In this document: piece after piece, positions 9,057 to 17,296 of the stretch
Layout of the letters: each line of letters opens with the position of its first letter
How positions within the stretch are numbered: the first letter of the stretch is position 1
Assembly: GCF_041240605.1 (NCBI RefSeq)
Contig: NZ_CP162487.1
Location: forward strand, 4,471,001 to 4,535,000
Length of the DNA: 64,000 nucleotides
Direction: 5' to 3'
DNA from: Xanthomonas sp. DAR 80977
GTDB taxonomy: Bacteria > Pseudomonadota > Gammaproteobacteria > Xanthomonadales > Xanthomonadaceae
Notes under the pieces: model-generated
The model's database searches: none
Told to the model about the DNA's origin: nothing
The model's input: only the letters and a program-made list of their open reading frames with translations
Translations under genes and position numbers: made by a program

Positions 9057-9548
9057 TTACGACATGCCTTCGAAGAACAGCTCGATCGCCATCACCAGCG
9101 CGTCCTCGCGGCCGTTCGCCGCCGGGTAGTAGCGCGGACGGCGGCCGATCTCGTTGAAGCCTTCGCTGTGGTACAGCGCGATCGCGCTGGGATTGGACGG
9201 GCGCACTTCCAGGAACACGCGGCGCGCGCCCAGGTCGGCGCCGTACTTGATCAGCGCGCGCAACAGCAGGCGGCCGTAGCCGCGCGACTGCCGCTCGGGC
9301 GCGATGCAGACGTTGAGGATGTGCGCCTCGTCGGCGGCGACGCTGATCACGCCGTAGCCGACGATCTGGCCCTGCTCCTGCAGCACCCAGCCCGGATAGC
9401 CGGCCTGCAGGCAGTCGCGGAAGATGCCGCGCGTCCACGGGAACGGATAGGCGCGGCGCTCGATCTCCATCACCGTGTCGAGGTCGGCCTCGCGCAGGGG
9501 GCGCAGCGTCGCCGCGGCCGGCGAGGACGCCGAACCCAGCGCGCTCAT
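9057..9548 (-). CDS. rimI: Ribosomal protein S18-alanine N-acetyltransferase RimI
   Basis: GNAT-family acetyltransferase that acetylates the N-terminal alanine of ribosomal protein S18. The 163 residues contain the GNAT core: ERRAYPFPWTRGIF (typical RimI N-terminus), ILNVCIAPERQSRGYGRLLL (acetyl-CoA loop Q-x-x-G-x-G/A), and FLEVRPSNPSAIALYHSEGF. Only the first 15 or so residues are unlike RimI. The ATG overlaps the stop of the upstream psi-like gene (ATGA at 9545-9548). The gene order psi-rimI is the same as E. coli holD-rimI. Confidence 0.93.
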   Translation of the reverse strand: MSALGSASSPAAATLRPLREADLDTVMEIERRAYPFPWTRGIFRDCLQAGYPGWVLQEQGQIVGYGVISVAADEAHILNVCIAPERQSRGYGRLLLRALIKYGADLGARRVFLEVRPSNPSAIALYHSEGFNEIGRRPRYYPAANGREDALVMAIELFFEGMS

Positions 9549-10033
9549 CGCGGCGCCTGCTTGCGCAGCGCGCGCAGCTGCGGCCACAGCGCGCGCTTGG
9601 CGGCGGCGTTGCCGCGCAGCTCGGCCAGCGGCCAGGTCGCCATCAGGGCCTGCGTCGCCGGATCGTTCGGGTTGCGCCCGGAGGCGCGCAGCAAGGCGAT
9701 CTGCAGCCGATCGGGCAGGCGCAGGCCGGCGCGGCGCACCGGTGCCGTCGCCGCGCGTTGCGGCTCTGGATCGGCCGCGGGCGCGGCCGGCGCCCGCCCG
9801 CGCGGCGACGGCGCCGCGGGCGCTGTGGCGCGCGGCGCGTACGCCGGTGCCGCGTGCTCGGCCACCACCGCGGGCGCAGCCGCATCGGCGACAGGGGCAT
9901 CGTGCACCTGCGCCTGCGCCGGCTGCGCGACCACCGCGCCGACATCGGCGTCGGCCCCGACATAGAGCGTGTAGCCCAACGCCTGCAGCCAGCCGTGCTG
10001 CTCGGCCGACCACAGTGGCACGTCGCTGGCCAT
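9545..10033 (-). CDS. Candidate DNA polymerase III psi subunit (HolD-like), divergent
   Basis: A 162-residue protein probably usually called hypothetical. I think it is psi, which links chi to the clamp-loader core. The N-terminus WSAEQHGWLQALGYTLY resembles the psi start (RRDWQLQQLGI in E. coli). The C-terminus ELRGNAAAKRALWPQLRAL matches the psi C-terminal block (DLRANPTARAALWQQI). A long Ala/Pro-rich linker (about residues 45-110) separates them. The gene overlaps rimI, as holD does in E. coli. A GTG at 10045 overlapping the pssA stop (GTGA) is an alternative start four codons upstream. Function is inferred from end motifs plus gene order. Confidence 0.7.
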   Translation of the reverse strand: MASDVPLWSAEQHGWLQALGYTLYVGADADVGAVVAQPAQAQVHDAPVADAAAPAVVAEHAAPAYAPRATAPAAPSPRGRAPAAPAADPEPQRAATAPVRRAGLRLPDRLQIALLRASGRNPNDPATQALMATWPLAELRGNAAAKRALWPQLRALRKQAPR

Positions 10034-10041
10034 CGCCTCGC

Positions 10042-10818
10042 TCACGTCGCGTCCGGCAGCTTGCGCCAGCGCCGCCACAGCCAGTAGCAGGGGCCGGACA
10101 AGGCGTACAGCACGCCGATCGCCAGCAGCGCGCGCGACAGGTCGATGACCAGCACCGCGATCACCACCGGCGCCAGCACCAGCATCAGGAACGGCACCCG
10201 GTCGGCGCGCGGGCCCTTCTCGCCGCCGCCCTTGAAGCTCCAGAAACGGATCCGGCTGACCATCAGCAACGCCGCGGCCACGGTCAGGCCCAGCGCCACG
10301 TAGCGCAGCTGCTCGCCGTCCCAGCCGAGGTTGCCGTCGGCGAACGCCCACACGAAGGCCATCATCAGCCCCGCCGCGGCCGGACTGGCCAGGCCGACGA
10401 ACCAGCGCTTGTCGACGGTGCCGACCTGGGTGTTGAAGCGCGCCAGGCGCAGCGCGGCGCAGGCCGCGTACAGGAACGCCACCGACCAGCCGACCCGGCC
10501 CATCACGCTGCCGTCGAACTTCAGCGCCGACAGCGACCAGTGGTACATCACCAGCGCCGGGGCCATGCCGAAGCTGACCAGGTCGGCCAGCGAGTCGTAC
10601 TGCACGCCGAATTCGCTGCTGGTGCCGGTCAGCCGCGCCACCCGCCCGTCCAGCCCGTCCATCACCGCGGCGACGAACACCGCCACGCTGGCGTGCACGA
10701 ACTGGCCGTTGGCGGCGGCGATGATGGCGTAGAAACCGGAGAACAGGCCGGCGGTGGTGAACAGGTTCGGCAGCAGATAGATGGTGCGCGAACGGGGGGG
10801 CGGTCGGGATGGGTCCAT
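10042..10818 (-). CDS. pssA: Phosphatidylserine synthase, CDP-alcohol phosphatidyltransferase family
   Basis: Integral inner-membrane enzyme making phosphatidylserine from CDP-diacylglycerol and serine, the first step to phosphatidylethanolamine. The CDP-alcohol signature is complete: DGLDGRVARLTGTSSEFGVQ followed by YDSLAD, i.e. D-G-x2-A-R-x8-G-x3-D-x3-D. About seven membrane helices follow, with ARFN in the middle as in class II PssA. I used the ATG at 10818 (258 residues) because upstream in-frame codons cross the promoter side of the neighbouring divergent gene. It is the first gene of the pssA-psi-rimI operon. Confidence 0.88.
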   Translation of the reverse strand: MDPSRPPPRSRTIYLLPNLFTTAGLFSGFYAIIAAANGQFVHASVAVFVAAVMDGLDGRVARLTGTSSEFGVQYDSLADLVSFGMAPALVMYHWSLSALKFDGSVMGRVGWSVAFLYAACAALRLARFNTQVGTVDKRWFVGLASPAAAGLMMAFVWAFADGNLGWDGEQLRYVALGLTVAAALLMVSRIRFWSFKGGGEKGPRADRVPFLMLVLAPVVIAVLVIDLSRALLAIGVLYALSGPCYWLWRRWRKLPDAT

Positions 10819-10897
10819 GCCCGGCAGTTTAATCGACTTGCCAGGCCCGACGGCGGGTGCTGCAATCGGCGCTCGCCCCGTGCCCCTGGAGACCGTG

Positions 10898-11287
10898 ATG
10901 CGCGCCCTGACCCGGCTTTGTTGCCTGTCCCTGCTCGCCGCCAGTGGCGTGGCCGGCGCCACCACCCTGTACCAATGGAAGGATGCGCAGGGCGTCACCC
11001 ACTATTCGGAGAGCCCGCCGCCGGGCGGCAAGTACCAGGCGCGGCGGGTCGACAGCCGCGGCGGCGCCCCGGCCGAGGCCACCTCCGCCGCGCCGGCCGA
11101 GACCGCCAACTGCCTGGGGGCGCGCAAGAACCTGGACATCCTCAGCAAGCCCGGCAAGGTGATGACCGACAACGACGGCGACGGCAAGCCGGACACCGAA
11201 CTCAACGACAGCCAGCGCGCGGCGCAGAAGTCGCTGGCCGAGGCCGCGGTCAAGGCCTACTGCCCGCAGCCCGCCGCGGCCGAGTGA
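10898..11287 (+). CDS. DUF4124-domain secreted protein
   Basis: A 129-residue exported protein. A signal peptide (MRALTRLCCLSLLAASGVAGA) is followed at once by the DUF4124 motif TTLYQWKDAQGVTHYSESPP, a short W-x-D-x-x-G-x-x-x-Y/F-S domain common in Lysobacterales and Pseudomonas envelope proteins. The remainder is hydrophilic, with a DNDGDGKPDTE stretch resembling a calcium-binding loop and two cysteines that could pair (NCLGA and AYCPQ). A ggag Shine-Dalgarno at 10888-10891 fixes the start. Function unknown. Confidence 0.8.
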   Translation: MRALTRLCCLSLLAASGVAGATTLYQWKDAQGVTHYSESPPPGGKYQARRVDSRGGAPAEATSAAPAETANCLGARKNLDILSKPGKVMTDNDGDGKPDTELNDSQRAAQKSLAEAAVKAYCPQPAAAE

Positions 11288-11385
11288 GCGCGCGGCCGGC
11301 GCGCCGGCGCCGCGGGCCGCGTCCGGTTCCCGCAGCGCCGGCAATGACTGGCAAAATGGGCGCCCGCCGTCCACGAAGCCCCTCG

Positions 11386-13080
11386 ATGCGCCTTTCCCAG
11401 TTCCACCTGCACACCACCAAGGAAACCCCGGCCGACGCCGAACTGGTCAGCCACCGGCTGATGCTGCGCGCCGGCATGATCCGCAAGCTCGCTTCCGGCC
11501 TGTACACCTGGTCGCCGCTGGGTCTGCGCGTGCTGCGCAAGGTGGAAGCGGTGGTGCGCGAGGAAATGAACCGCGCCGGCGCGGTGGAAGTGCTGTTCCC
11601 GACCATCCAGCCGCGCGAACTGTGGGAAGCCACCGGGCGCTGGAAGAAGTTCGGCGGCCTGATGCTGCGGATGAAGGACCGCAAGGAGCAGGAATACTGC
11701 TACAGCCCCACCGCCGAGGAGGCCGCCGCCGACTTCGCGCGCCAGGAGCTGAGCAGCTACAAGCAGCTGCCGGTCAACTTCTACCAGATCCAGACCAAGT
11801 TCCGCGACGAGATCCGCCCGCGCTTCGGGGTGATGCGCGCGCGCGAGTTCCTGATGAAGGACGCCTATTCGTTCCATGTCAGCGACGAGGACCTGGCCCG
11901 CGAATACGAGAACATGAAGGCCGCCTACAGCCGGATCTTCACCCGCCTGGGCCTGCAGTTCCGCTCGGTGCAGGCCGATTCGGGCGACATCGGCGGCGAC
12001 GCCTCGCAGGAATTCCACGTGCTGGCCGACTCCGGCGAGGATTCGCTGGCGTTCTCCACCGGCTCGGACTACGCGGCCAACGTCGAGGCCGCGGTCGCCG
12101 CCGACCCGGCGCCGCGGCCGGCGCCGCAGGAAGCACTGCGCAAGGTCGACACGCCCACCCAGAAGACCTGCGAGGCGGTGGCCGAATTGCTCGGCATCGC
12201 GCTGCAGCGCACGGTCAAGTCGGTCGCGGTCATGGCCGGCGACACGTTCGTGCTGGCGCTGGTGCGCGGCGATCACGCGGTGAACGAGATCAAGCTGGGC
12301 AAGGTCGCCGGCCTGGCCGGCTACCGCATGGCCAACGAGGCCGAGATCCGCGCCCACCTCGGCAGCGAGCCGGGCTTCCTCGGCCCGCTGCAGCCGCGCC
12401 AGCCGATCCGCGTGGTCGCCGACCGCGACGTGGCGGCGATGGCCGATTTCGTGGTCGGTGCCAACGAAGCCGGCTTCCACCTGGCCGGGGTCAACTGGGG
12501 CCGCGACCTGCCCGAGCCGGACGCCGTGGCCGACCTGCGCAACGTGGTCGAGGGCGAGCGCGCGCACGACGGCGGCGAAATCCGCCTGGCGCGCGGCATC
12601 GAAGTCGGCCACGTGTTCCAGCTCGGGCGCCAGTACGCGCAGTCGCTGGACGCCACCGTGCTGGACGAGAACGGCAAGACCGTGGCGATGGCGATGGGCT
12701 GCTACGGCATCGGCATTTCGCGCATCGTCGCCGCGGCGATCGAGCAGAACCACGACGAGGCCGGCATCCGCTGGCCGCAGCCGATGGCGCCGTGGTCGGT
12801 GGCGGTGTGCGTGATCAATCCCAAGCGCGATCCGGCGATCGACGCGGCCGGCGAGGCGCTGCTGGCCGAGCTGCAGCAGGCGGGCCTGGACGCCGTGCTC
12901 GACGACCGCGGCCTGCGCGCCGGCGCGATGTTCGCCGATATCGAACTGATCGGCATTCCGCACCGGGTGGTGGTCTCCGAACGCGGGCTGGCGGCCGGCA
13001 CCTTCGAATACCGCGCGCGCAGCGGCGGCGAGGCCGAGAGCCTGGACCGCGCCGCCTTGCTGGCGCGCCTGCAGGGTTAA
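11386..13080 (+). CDS. proS: Prolyl-tRNA synthetase (bacterial type with editing insertion)
   Basis: Class II synthetase that charges tRNA-Pro and edits alanyl-tRNA-Pro. The 564 residues start MRLSQFHLHTTKETPADAEL, the normal start of this family, so I rejected an in-frame ATG 14 codons upstream. Motif 1 is near GLYTWSPLGLRVLRKVE, motif 2 near YQIQTKFRDEIRPRFGVMRA, and motif 3 near GCYGIGISRIVAAAIEQ. The INS editing domain lies between motifs 2 and 3 (about residues 225-405). The anticodon-binding domain ends the protein. A strong terminator follows. Confidence 0.96.
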   Translation: MRLSQFHLHTTKETPADAELVSHRLMLRAGMIRKLASGLYTWSPLGLRVLRKVEAVVREEMNRAGAVEVLFPTIQPRELWEATGRWKKFGGLMLRMKDRKEQEYCYSPTAEEAAADFARQELSSYKQLPVNFYQIQTKFRDEIRPRFGVMRAREFLMKDAYSFHVSDEDLAREYENMKAAYSRIFTRLGLQFRSVQADSGDIGGDASQEFHVLADSGEDSLAFSTGSDYAANVEAAVAADPAPRPAPQEALRKVDTPTQKTCEAVAELLGIALQRTVKSVAVMAGDTFVLALVRGDHAVNEIKLGKVAGLAGYRMANEAEIRAHLGSEPGFLGPLQPRQPIRVVADRDVAAMADFVVGANEAGFHLAGVNWGRDLPEPDAVADLRNVVEGERAHDGGEIRLARGIEVGHVFQLGRQYAQSLDATVLDENGKTVAMAMGCYGIGISRIVAAAIEQNHDEAGIRWPQPMAPWSVAVCVINPKRDPAIDAAGEALLAELQQAGLDAVLDDRGLRAGAMFADIELIGIPHRVVVSERGLAAGTFEYRARSGGEAESLDRAALLARLQG

Positions 13081-13084
13081 TTCG

Positions 13085-13115
13085 AAAAGGCCGGGAATAT
13101 ATCCCGGCCTTTTTT
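13085..13115 (+). terminator. Rho-independent terminator after proS
   Basis: A perfect 12-bp stem, aaaaggccggga / tcccggcctttt, closes an atata loop and runs into a T-rich tract, immediately after the proS stop. Confidence 0.92.
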
Positions 13116-13359
13116 CTTGCGCGGCCCTCACGACGACACGGCCTCGACATTTGCCGGGCCAATATGCCGATGGAATCACAGCGTTACCGCGCATTGATTT
13201 GACAATCCGAATTCGGCGCGTATAAATGTCACGCGCCGATCCAGCGGCCGCCGGCATATCGAAATACCCGGAATATTTGTCAATCCGATAAAGCGATATT
13301 ATGATTCCGCTCTAGCCAGGGAATGGCGGTATGCTCACCATCCATTTTCCGGAGTACAG
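13116..13359. promoter_or_regulatory. AT-rich upstream region of the H-NS-like gene
   Basis: The 240 bp before the H-NS-like gene are clearly less GC-rich than their surroundings, with runs such as gaatatttgtcaatccgata and gcgatattatgattcc. Such a composition is a typical H-NS binding substrate, so autoregulation is plausible. A TATTAT-like -10 lies near 13297-13302. No specific operator is identified. Confidence 0.45.
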
Positions 13360-13833
13360 ATGACCATCGATCTCAGTGGCCTGTCGGCCAAGCAGTTGGG
13401 CGCTCTCATCAAGACGGCCAAGAAGCAGCAGACCATCGTCGCCAAGCGCACGCCCATCGCCAAGGTCCGCACCCAGCTGGCCCGCCTGGCCAAGAGCCAT
13501 GGTTACAGCATCGACGAAGTCTTCGCTGGCGCCGCGCCGGCCAAGCGCGGCCGCAAGGCCGCCGGCAAGCCGGGTCCGAAGCCGGGCCGCAAGCTGGGCA
13601 AGGTCGCGCCGAAATACCGCAATCCGGCCAATGCGGCGGAAACCTGGACCGGCCGCGGCAAGCAGCCGCGCTGGCTGGCCGAGCAGGTGGCCAAGGGCAA
13701 GAAGGCCGAAGATTTCCTGATTGCGGCGCCGGCCAAGGCCGCGGCACCGGCCAAGAAGACCGCCAAGAAGGCGGTGAAGAAAGTCGCCAAGGTCGCCAAG
13801 AAAGCCAGCAAGTCCGCCGCGCCGAAAAACTGA
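13360..13833 (+). CDS. H-NS-family nucleoid protein with lysine/alanine-rich tail
   Basis: DNA-binding nucleoid-associated protein, 157 residues, preceded by ggag. The N-terminal helical part (LSAKQLGALIKTAKKQ...) would oligomerise. A basic linker GRKAAGKPGPKPGRKLGKV leads to the H-NS C-terminal domain KYRNPANAAETWTGRGKQPR with WL-EQV-KGKKAEDFLI. Unlike enterobacterial H-NS it continues for 35 residues as an Ala/Lys/Pro tail of AKK repeats resembling histone H1 tails. Related Xanthomonas proteins (the Xrv group) influence virulence genes, and whether this is an ortholog cannot be told here. Confidence 0.87.
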   Translation: MTIDLSGLSAKQLGALIKTAKKQQTIVAKRTPIAKVRTQLARLAKSHGYSIDEVFAGAAPAKRGRKAAGKPGPKPGRKLGKVAPKYRNPANAAETWTGRGKQPRWLAEQVAKGKKAEDFLIAAPAKAAAPAKKTAKKAVKKVAKVAKKASKSAAPKN

Positions 13834-13871
13834 TCCGGGCACCGCTCCGGGATCGGTGGATTATCCGAAGG

Positions 13872-13895
13872 ACGCCGGCGCAAGCCGGCGTTTTT
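13872..13895 (+). terminator. Rho-independent terminator after the H-NS-like gene
   Basis: Stem acgccggc / gccggcgt with a gcaa tetraloop followed by five T. It lies between the H-NS-like gene and the convergent exporter gene. Confidence 0.88.
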
Positions 13896-13920
13896 CATGC
13901 CCGCGCAGCACGCCGCGGCG

Positions 13921-15180
13921 CTAGAGATTCTTCCGCGCCGGCACCAGCAGATTGCCGAACAGCAGGCCGGCCACCAGCGCCATCACGATATACGTCACCG
14001 CCAGCAGCGCCGACTGCCCGCCGGGCACGTCGTGCTGCTGCACCAGGGTCAGCAATCCGCGCAGGCTGGCGCTGCCGGGCACCAGCATGATGATGCCGGG
14101 CAGCCGGATCAGCGCGCCCGGCCGCTGCACCAGCCGGCCGAACAGGTTGCCGGCCGCGGTCAGCGACATCGCCGACAGGAAGATGCCGACCGGGCTGCCC
14201 CAGGCCTCGCCGGCGAAGCGCGCGATCGCGTAGCCGGCCACCGAGGCGGCCATCACCCACGGATAATCGCGGCCGTTGGCCTTGAACAGCAGCGCGAACG
14301 CATACGCCGCCACCAGCAGCGAGGCCCATTCCACCCACACCGCCTGCGGCCGCGACGCGCGCACCAGCGGCTCCAGGCCCAGCAATTGCGCCAGGGTCAC
14401 CGCGATCACCGCGCCCACGGTGAGCTTGAGGATGGTGGTGACCGCGCCGGCGAAGCGCGCCGTTCCCGAGACCCAATGCTGGCTGGTCAGTTCGTTGACC
14501 GCGTTGGTCAGCGCCATTCCCGGCAGCAGCACCACCAGCGAGGCGATGATCACCGAATTGAGGTTCAGCGGCGCCACGAAGGTCGCCACCAGCGCGGCGA
14601 CGACGCCGGCCAGCAGCGCCGCCAGCGCCTCGTTGGCCTCCTTGGCCGCCGGGCGCTTGTCGGTGAGCTGGGTCAGCGCACCGATCAGCAGGCCGATCGC
14701 GGCGGCGGTGGCGATGTCCAGCCACGGCAGCCGCCACAGCCCGGCCACGCCCATCGCGGCCAGGCCGAAGCCGAGCACCTGCATCGCCTTCCAGCGCCGC
14801 CCGGGCGGGCGGTCCAGCTGGCGCAGCGCGGTATGCCCCTGGGCCACGCTCATGCGCCCGCTGGCGACCGCGTCGGCGATGTTGTCGGCCACGCTGAGCT
14901 TGTGCAGGTCGTTGTCGCCCGGCGCCAGCCGCACCACGCGGGTGATGTCGCTGGAGCCGATCGCCTTGGTCGGATCGCTGAAGCTGAGGATCAGCCCGGT
15001 CGGGTTGGACCAGGGCTCGCAGTCCAGGTCCAGCTGCTGCGACAGCGCCACCACCGCCGCTTCCAGGCGCTGCGCGGTGGTGCCGTAGGTGTGCAGGCGG
15101 CCGGCGATCTCGGAGACGAAGGCGATCCGTTGCGCATAGGTGGCGGCGGACGACGGGTTGGCGATGGGCGCGGCGTGCAT
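13921..15180 (-). CDS. Threonine/serine exporter-family membrane protein (ThrE type)
   Basis: A 419-residue inner-membrane protein with the fused ThrE architecture. An N-terminal cytoplasmic DUF1212 part (about residues 15-160, including ANPSSAATYAQRIAFVSEI and the DLHKLSVADNIADAVASG block) is followed by about ten membrane helices covering DUF1212 and the C-terminal DUF3815 half (LVVLLPGMALTNAVNELTS; LPGIIMLVPGSASLRGLL). The two P-G-x-x-x-T/S-N/R motifs are the repeated substrate-path signatures. Corynebacterium ThrE exports threonine and serine. The substrate here is inferred from family only. The ATG at 15180 was chosen because upstream codons cross the mlaE promoter. Confidence 0.85.
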   Translation of the reverse strand: MHAAPIANPSSAATYAQRIAFVSEIAGRLHTYGTTAQRLEAAVVALSQQLDLDCEPWSNPTGLILSFSDPTKAIGSSDITRVVRLAPGDNDLHKLSVADNIADAVASGRMSVAQGHTALRQLDRPPGRRWKAMQVLGFGLAAMGVAGLWRLPWLDIATAAAIGLLIGALTQLTDKRPAAKEANEALAALLAGVVAALVATFVAPLNLNSVIIASLVVLLPGMALTNAVNELTSQHWVSGTARFAGAVTTILKLTVGAVIAVTLAQLLGLEPLVRASRPQAVWVEWASLLVAAYAFALLFKANGRDYPWVMAASVAGYAIARFAGEAWGSPVGIFLSAMSLTAAGNLFGRLVQRPGALIRLPGIIMLVPGSASLRGLLTLVQQHDVPGGQSALLAVTYIVMALVAGLLFGNLLVPARKNL

Positions 15181-15279
15181 GTCGGCTAGTATGGCGCGAA
15201 CCCCGCGCACAGCCACCCTGTGGCGCACGACGACATTGCGGCGCCGGCGAAACAGGTATGCTCGCGCCCCGGACGCCCC

Positions 15280-16392
15280 ATGATCGAACCACAACCGCCA
15301 GCACTCAGCCCGGACGACCGAGACCCCTCGCGGGTGCGGCTGTCCGGCAGTTGGACCCTGGCCACCGCGCTGGCGTCCTCGGAAGTGCTGCGCGCGCTGC
15401 CGCCCGGCACCAGCGGCATCGACGCCAGCGGCATCGGCCAGCTGGATTCGGCCGGCGTGCTGCAGCTGATGCGCTACGCCACCCGCAACGGCATCGCCCA
15501 CGAGGCGCTGAACTTCCGCCACGACCACCAGGCGCTGGTCAGCACCATCGAGGAGGTCGCCGACGACCGCCCCAAGCGCAAGCGCGACTACGGCTTCGCC
15601 GCGGCGCTGGAACGCCTGGGCTACGCGGTGCACCGCAACGGCAAGGAGATCGTCGCGCTGGTCGGCTTCCTCGGCGAGACCCTGGTCAAGGTGCTGCGCC
15701 TGGTGCACGAGCCGCGGCGCTTCCGCCTGACTTCCACCGTGCACCACATGGAACAGGTCGGGCTGGACGCGGTGCCGCTGGTCGCCCTGCTGTCCTACCT
15801 GGTCGGCGCGGTCATCGCGTTCCTGGGCTCGACCATCCTGCGCGACTTCGGCGCCGAGATCTACGTGGTGGAGCTGGTCAGCATCGCCTTCCTGCGCGAG
15901 TTCGCGGTGCTGCTGACCGCGATCGTGCTGGCCGGGCGCACCGCCAGCGCGTTCACCGCGCAGATCGGCGCGATGAAGGCGCGCGAGGAGGTGGACGCGA
16001 TCCAGACCCTGGGCCTGGACCCGATGGACCTGCTGGTGATCCCGCGGCTGGTGGCGCTGCTGGTGATGCTGCCGCTGCTGACCTTCGTGGCGATGATCGC
16101 CGGCCTGGCCGGCGGCGTCACCGTCGGCGCCTTCGACCTGGGCATCCCGCCACAGATGTACCTGGCGCGCATGCACGACACCATCCAGCTGCGGCACATG
16201 CTGGTGGGCCTGTCGAAGGCGCCGATCTTCGCGATCGTGATCGGCCTGATCGGCTGCCTGGAAGGCCTGCGCGTGGAAGGCACGGCGCAGTCGGTCGGCG
16301 AGCGCACCACCTCCAGCGTGGTGCAGACGATCTCGCTGGTGATCATCATCGACGCGATCGCGGCGCTGTGGTTCATGAACGTGGGGTGGTGA
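15280..16392 (+). CDS. mlaE: MlaE-family lipid ABC permease with fused STAS domain
   Basis: Permease of an MCE phospholipid transporter. Residues 1-90 are a STAS domain (SGIDASGIGQLDSAGVLQLM), the role played by separate MlaB in E. coli. The MlaE fold follows, with TVHHMEQVGLDAVPLVALLSYLVG, FLREFAVLLTAIVLAGRTAS and FTAQIGAMKAREEVDAIQTL, all hallmark segments. The ATG at 15280 (370 residues) is preferred to a GTG 20 codons upstream, which would add atypical residues. It is the first gene of a four-gene operon reading into mlaF. Confidence 0.9.
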   Translation: MIEPQPPALSPDDRDPSRVRLSGSWTLATALASSEVLRALPPGTSGIDASGIGQLDSAGVLQLMRYATRNGIAHEALNFRHDHQALVSTIEEVADDRPKRKRDYGFAAALERLGYAVHRNGKEIVALVGFLGETLVKVLRLVHEPRRFRLTSTVHHMEQVGLDAVPLVALLSYLVGAVIAFLGSTILRDFGAEIYVVELVSIAFLREFAVLLTAIVLAGRTASAFTAQIGAMKAREEVDAIQTLGLDPMDLLVIPRLVALLVMLPLLTFVAMIAGLAGGVTVGAFDLGIPPQMYLARMHDTIQLRHMLVGLSKAPIFAIVIGLIGCLEGLRVEGTAQSVGERTTSSVVQTISLVIIIDAIAALWFMNVGW

Positions 16393-16397
16393 TGGAG

Positions 16398-16506
16398 CCG
16401 GGATTGGAGATTGGGAATTGGGGATTCGTTGAAGGCGGGCGCCGTGCGCTGCCTGACCGGGAGCGTTTGCCTTGACCAATCCCGAATCCCCAATCCCGAA
16501 TCCCGA
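16398..16506. repeat. Intergenic inverted repeat of GGGGATT/AATCCCC type (copy c)
   Basis: The left arm begins ccgggattggagattgggaa (16398-16417) after the mlaE stop. The right arm begins ccaatcccgaatccccaatc (16476-16495). The right arm lies inside mlaF if the TTG start is used, encoding NPESPIPNP. Same family as copies at 3200 and 3751. Confidence 0.7.
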
Positions 16507-17293
16507 TCAAGAACTGGCCATCTCGGTGCGCGGCCTGCTCAACCGCTTCGGCACCCAGACCGTGCACGAGGATCTGGACCTGGACGTGCGCCGCGGCGAG
16601 ATCCTCGGCGTGGTCGGCGGCTCGGGCACCGGCAAGTCGGTGCTGATGCGCAGCATCCTCGGCCTGCGCGATCCCGATGCCGGCCGCATCAATGTGCTCG
16701 GCGTGGACACCGAGTCCAGGCGCCGCGAAGACCGCCTGCACGTGGAGCGCAATACCGGGGTGCTGTTCCAGGACGGCGCGCTGTTCTCCTCGCTGAGCGT
16801 GGGCGAGAACGTGCAGGTGCCGCTGAAGGAGCACTTCGGCGAACTGCCCGACAGCTGGCACTACGAACTGGCGCTGCTGAAGGTGAAGCTGGCCGGGCTG
16901 CCGGCCGATGCGATCAACAAGCTGCCCTCGCAGCTGTCCGGCGGCATGCGCAAGCGCGCCGGGCTGGCGCGCGCGCTGGCGCTGGATCCGCCGCTGCTGT
17001 TCCTGGACGAACCCACCGCCGGGCTGGACCCGATCGGCGCGGCCGCCTTCGACCGCCTGATCCGCACCCTGCAGGAAGCGTTGGGCCTGACCGTGTTCCT
17101 CATCACCCACGACCTCGACACCTTGTACGCTATCTGCGACCGCGTGGCGGTGCTGGCCGACCGCAAGGTCATCGCCACCGCGCCGCTGGCCGAGATCGAG
17201 CAAGTCGACCACCCCTGGATCCAGGAATATTTCCACGGCCCGCGCGCCCGCGCGGCGCGCGACGCCAAAACCGCCTGGACCGAGAACGCCTGA
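16472..17293 (+). CDS. mlaF: MlaF-family ABC ATPase
   Basis: ATPase of the MCE lipid transporter. Walker A GGSGTGKSVL, signature LSGGMRKRAGLARALAL, Walker B LLFLDEPTAGLDP and the H-loop ITHD are all present, as is the MlaF-typical FQDGALFSSLSVGENV. The start is a TTG at 16472 preceded by ggag at 16460-16463. No ATG lies upstream of the ABC core, and the alternative is GTG at codon 19. With TTG the first residues (TNPESPIPNP) are translated from an intergenic repeat. It ends 3 bp before mlaD. Confidence 0.9.
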   Translation: MTNPESPIPNPDQELAISVRGLLNRFGTQTVHEDLDLDVRRGEILGVVGGSGTGKSVLMRSILGLRDPDAGRINVLGVDTESRRREDRLHVERNTGVLFQDGALFSSLSVGENVQVPLKEHFGELPDSWHYELALLKVKLAGLPADAINKLPSQLSGGMRKRAGLARALALDPPLLFLDEPTAGLDPIGAAAFDRLIRTLQEALGLTVFLITHDLDTLYAICDRVAVLADRKVIATAPLAEIEQVDHPWIQEYFHGPRARAARDAKTAWTENA

Positions 17294-17296
17294 GCC

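Noticed and set aside
15220..15279. GTG start 20 codons upstream for mlaE
   Set aside because: The ATG at 15280 gives a normal STAS start. The extension overlaps sequence that is probably the promoter or leader between divergent genes.
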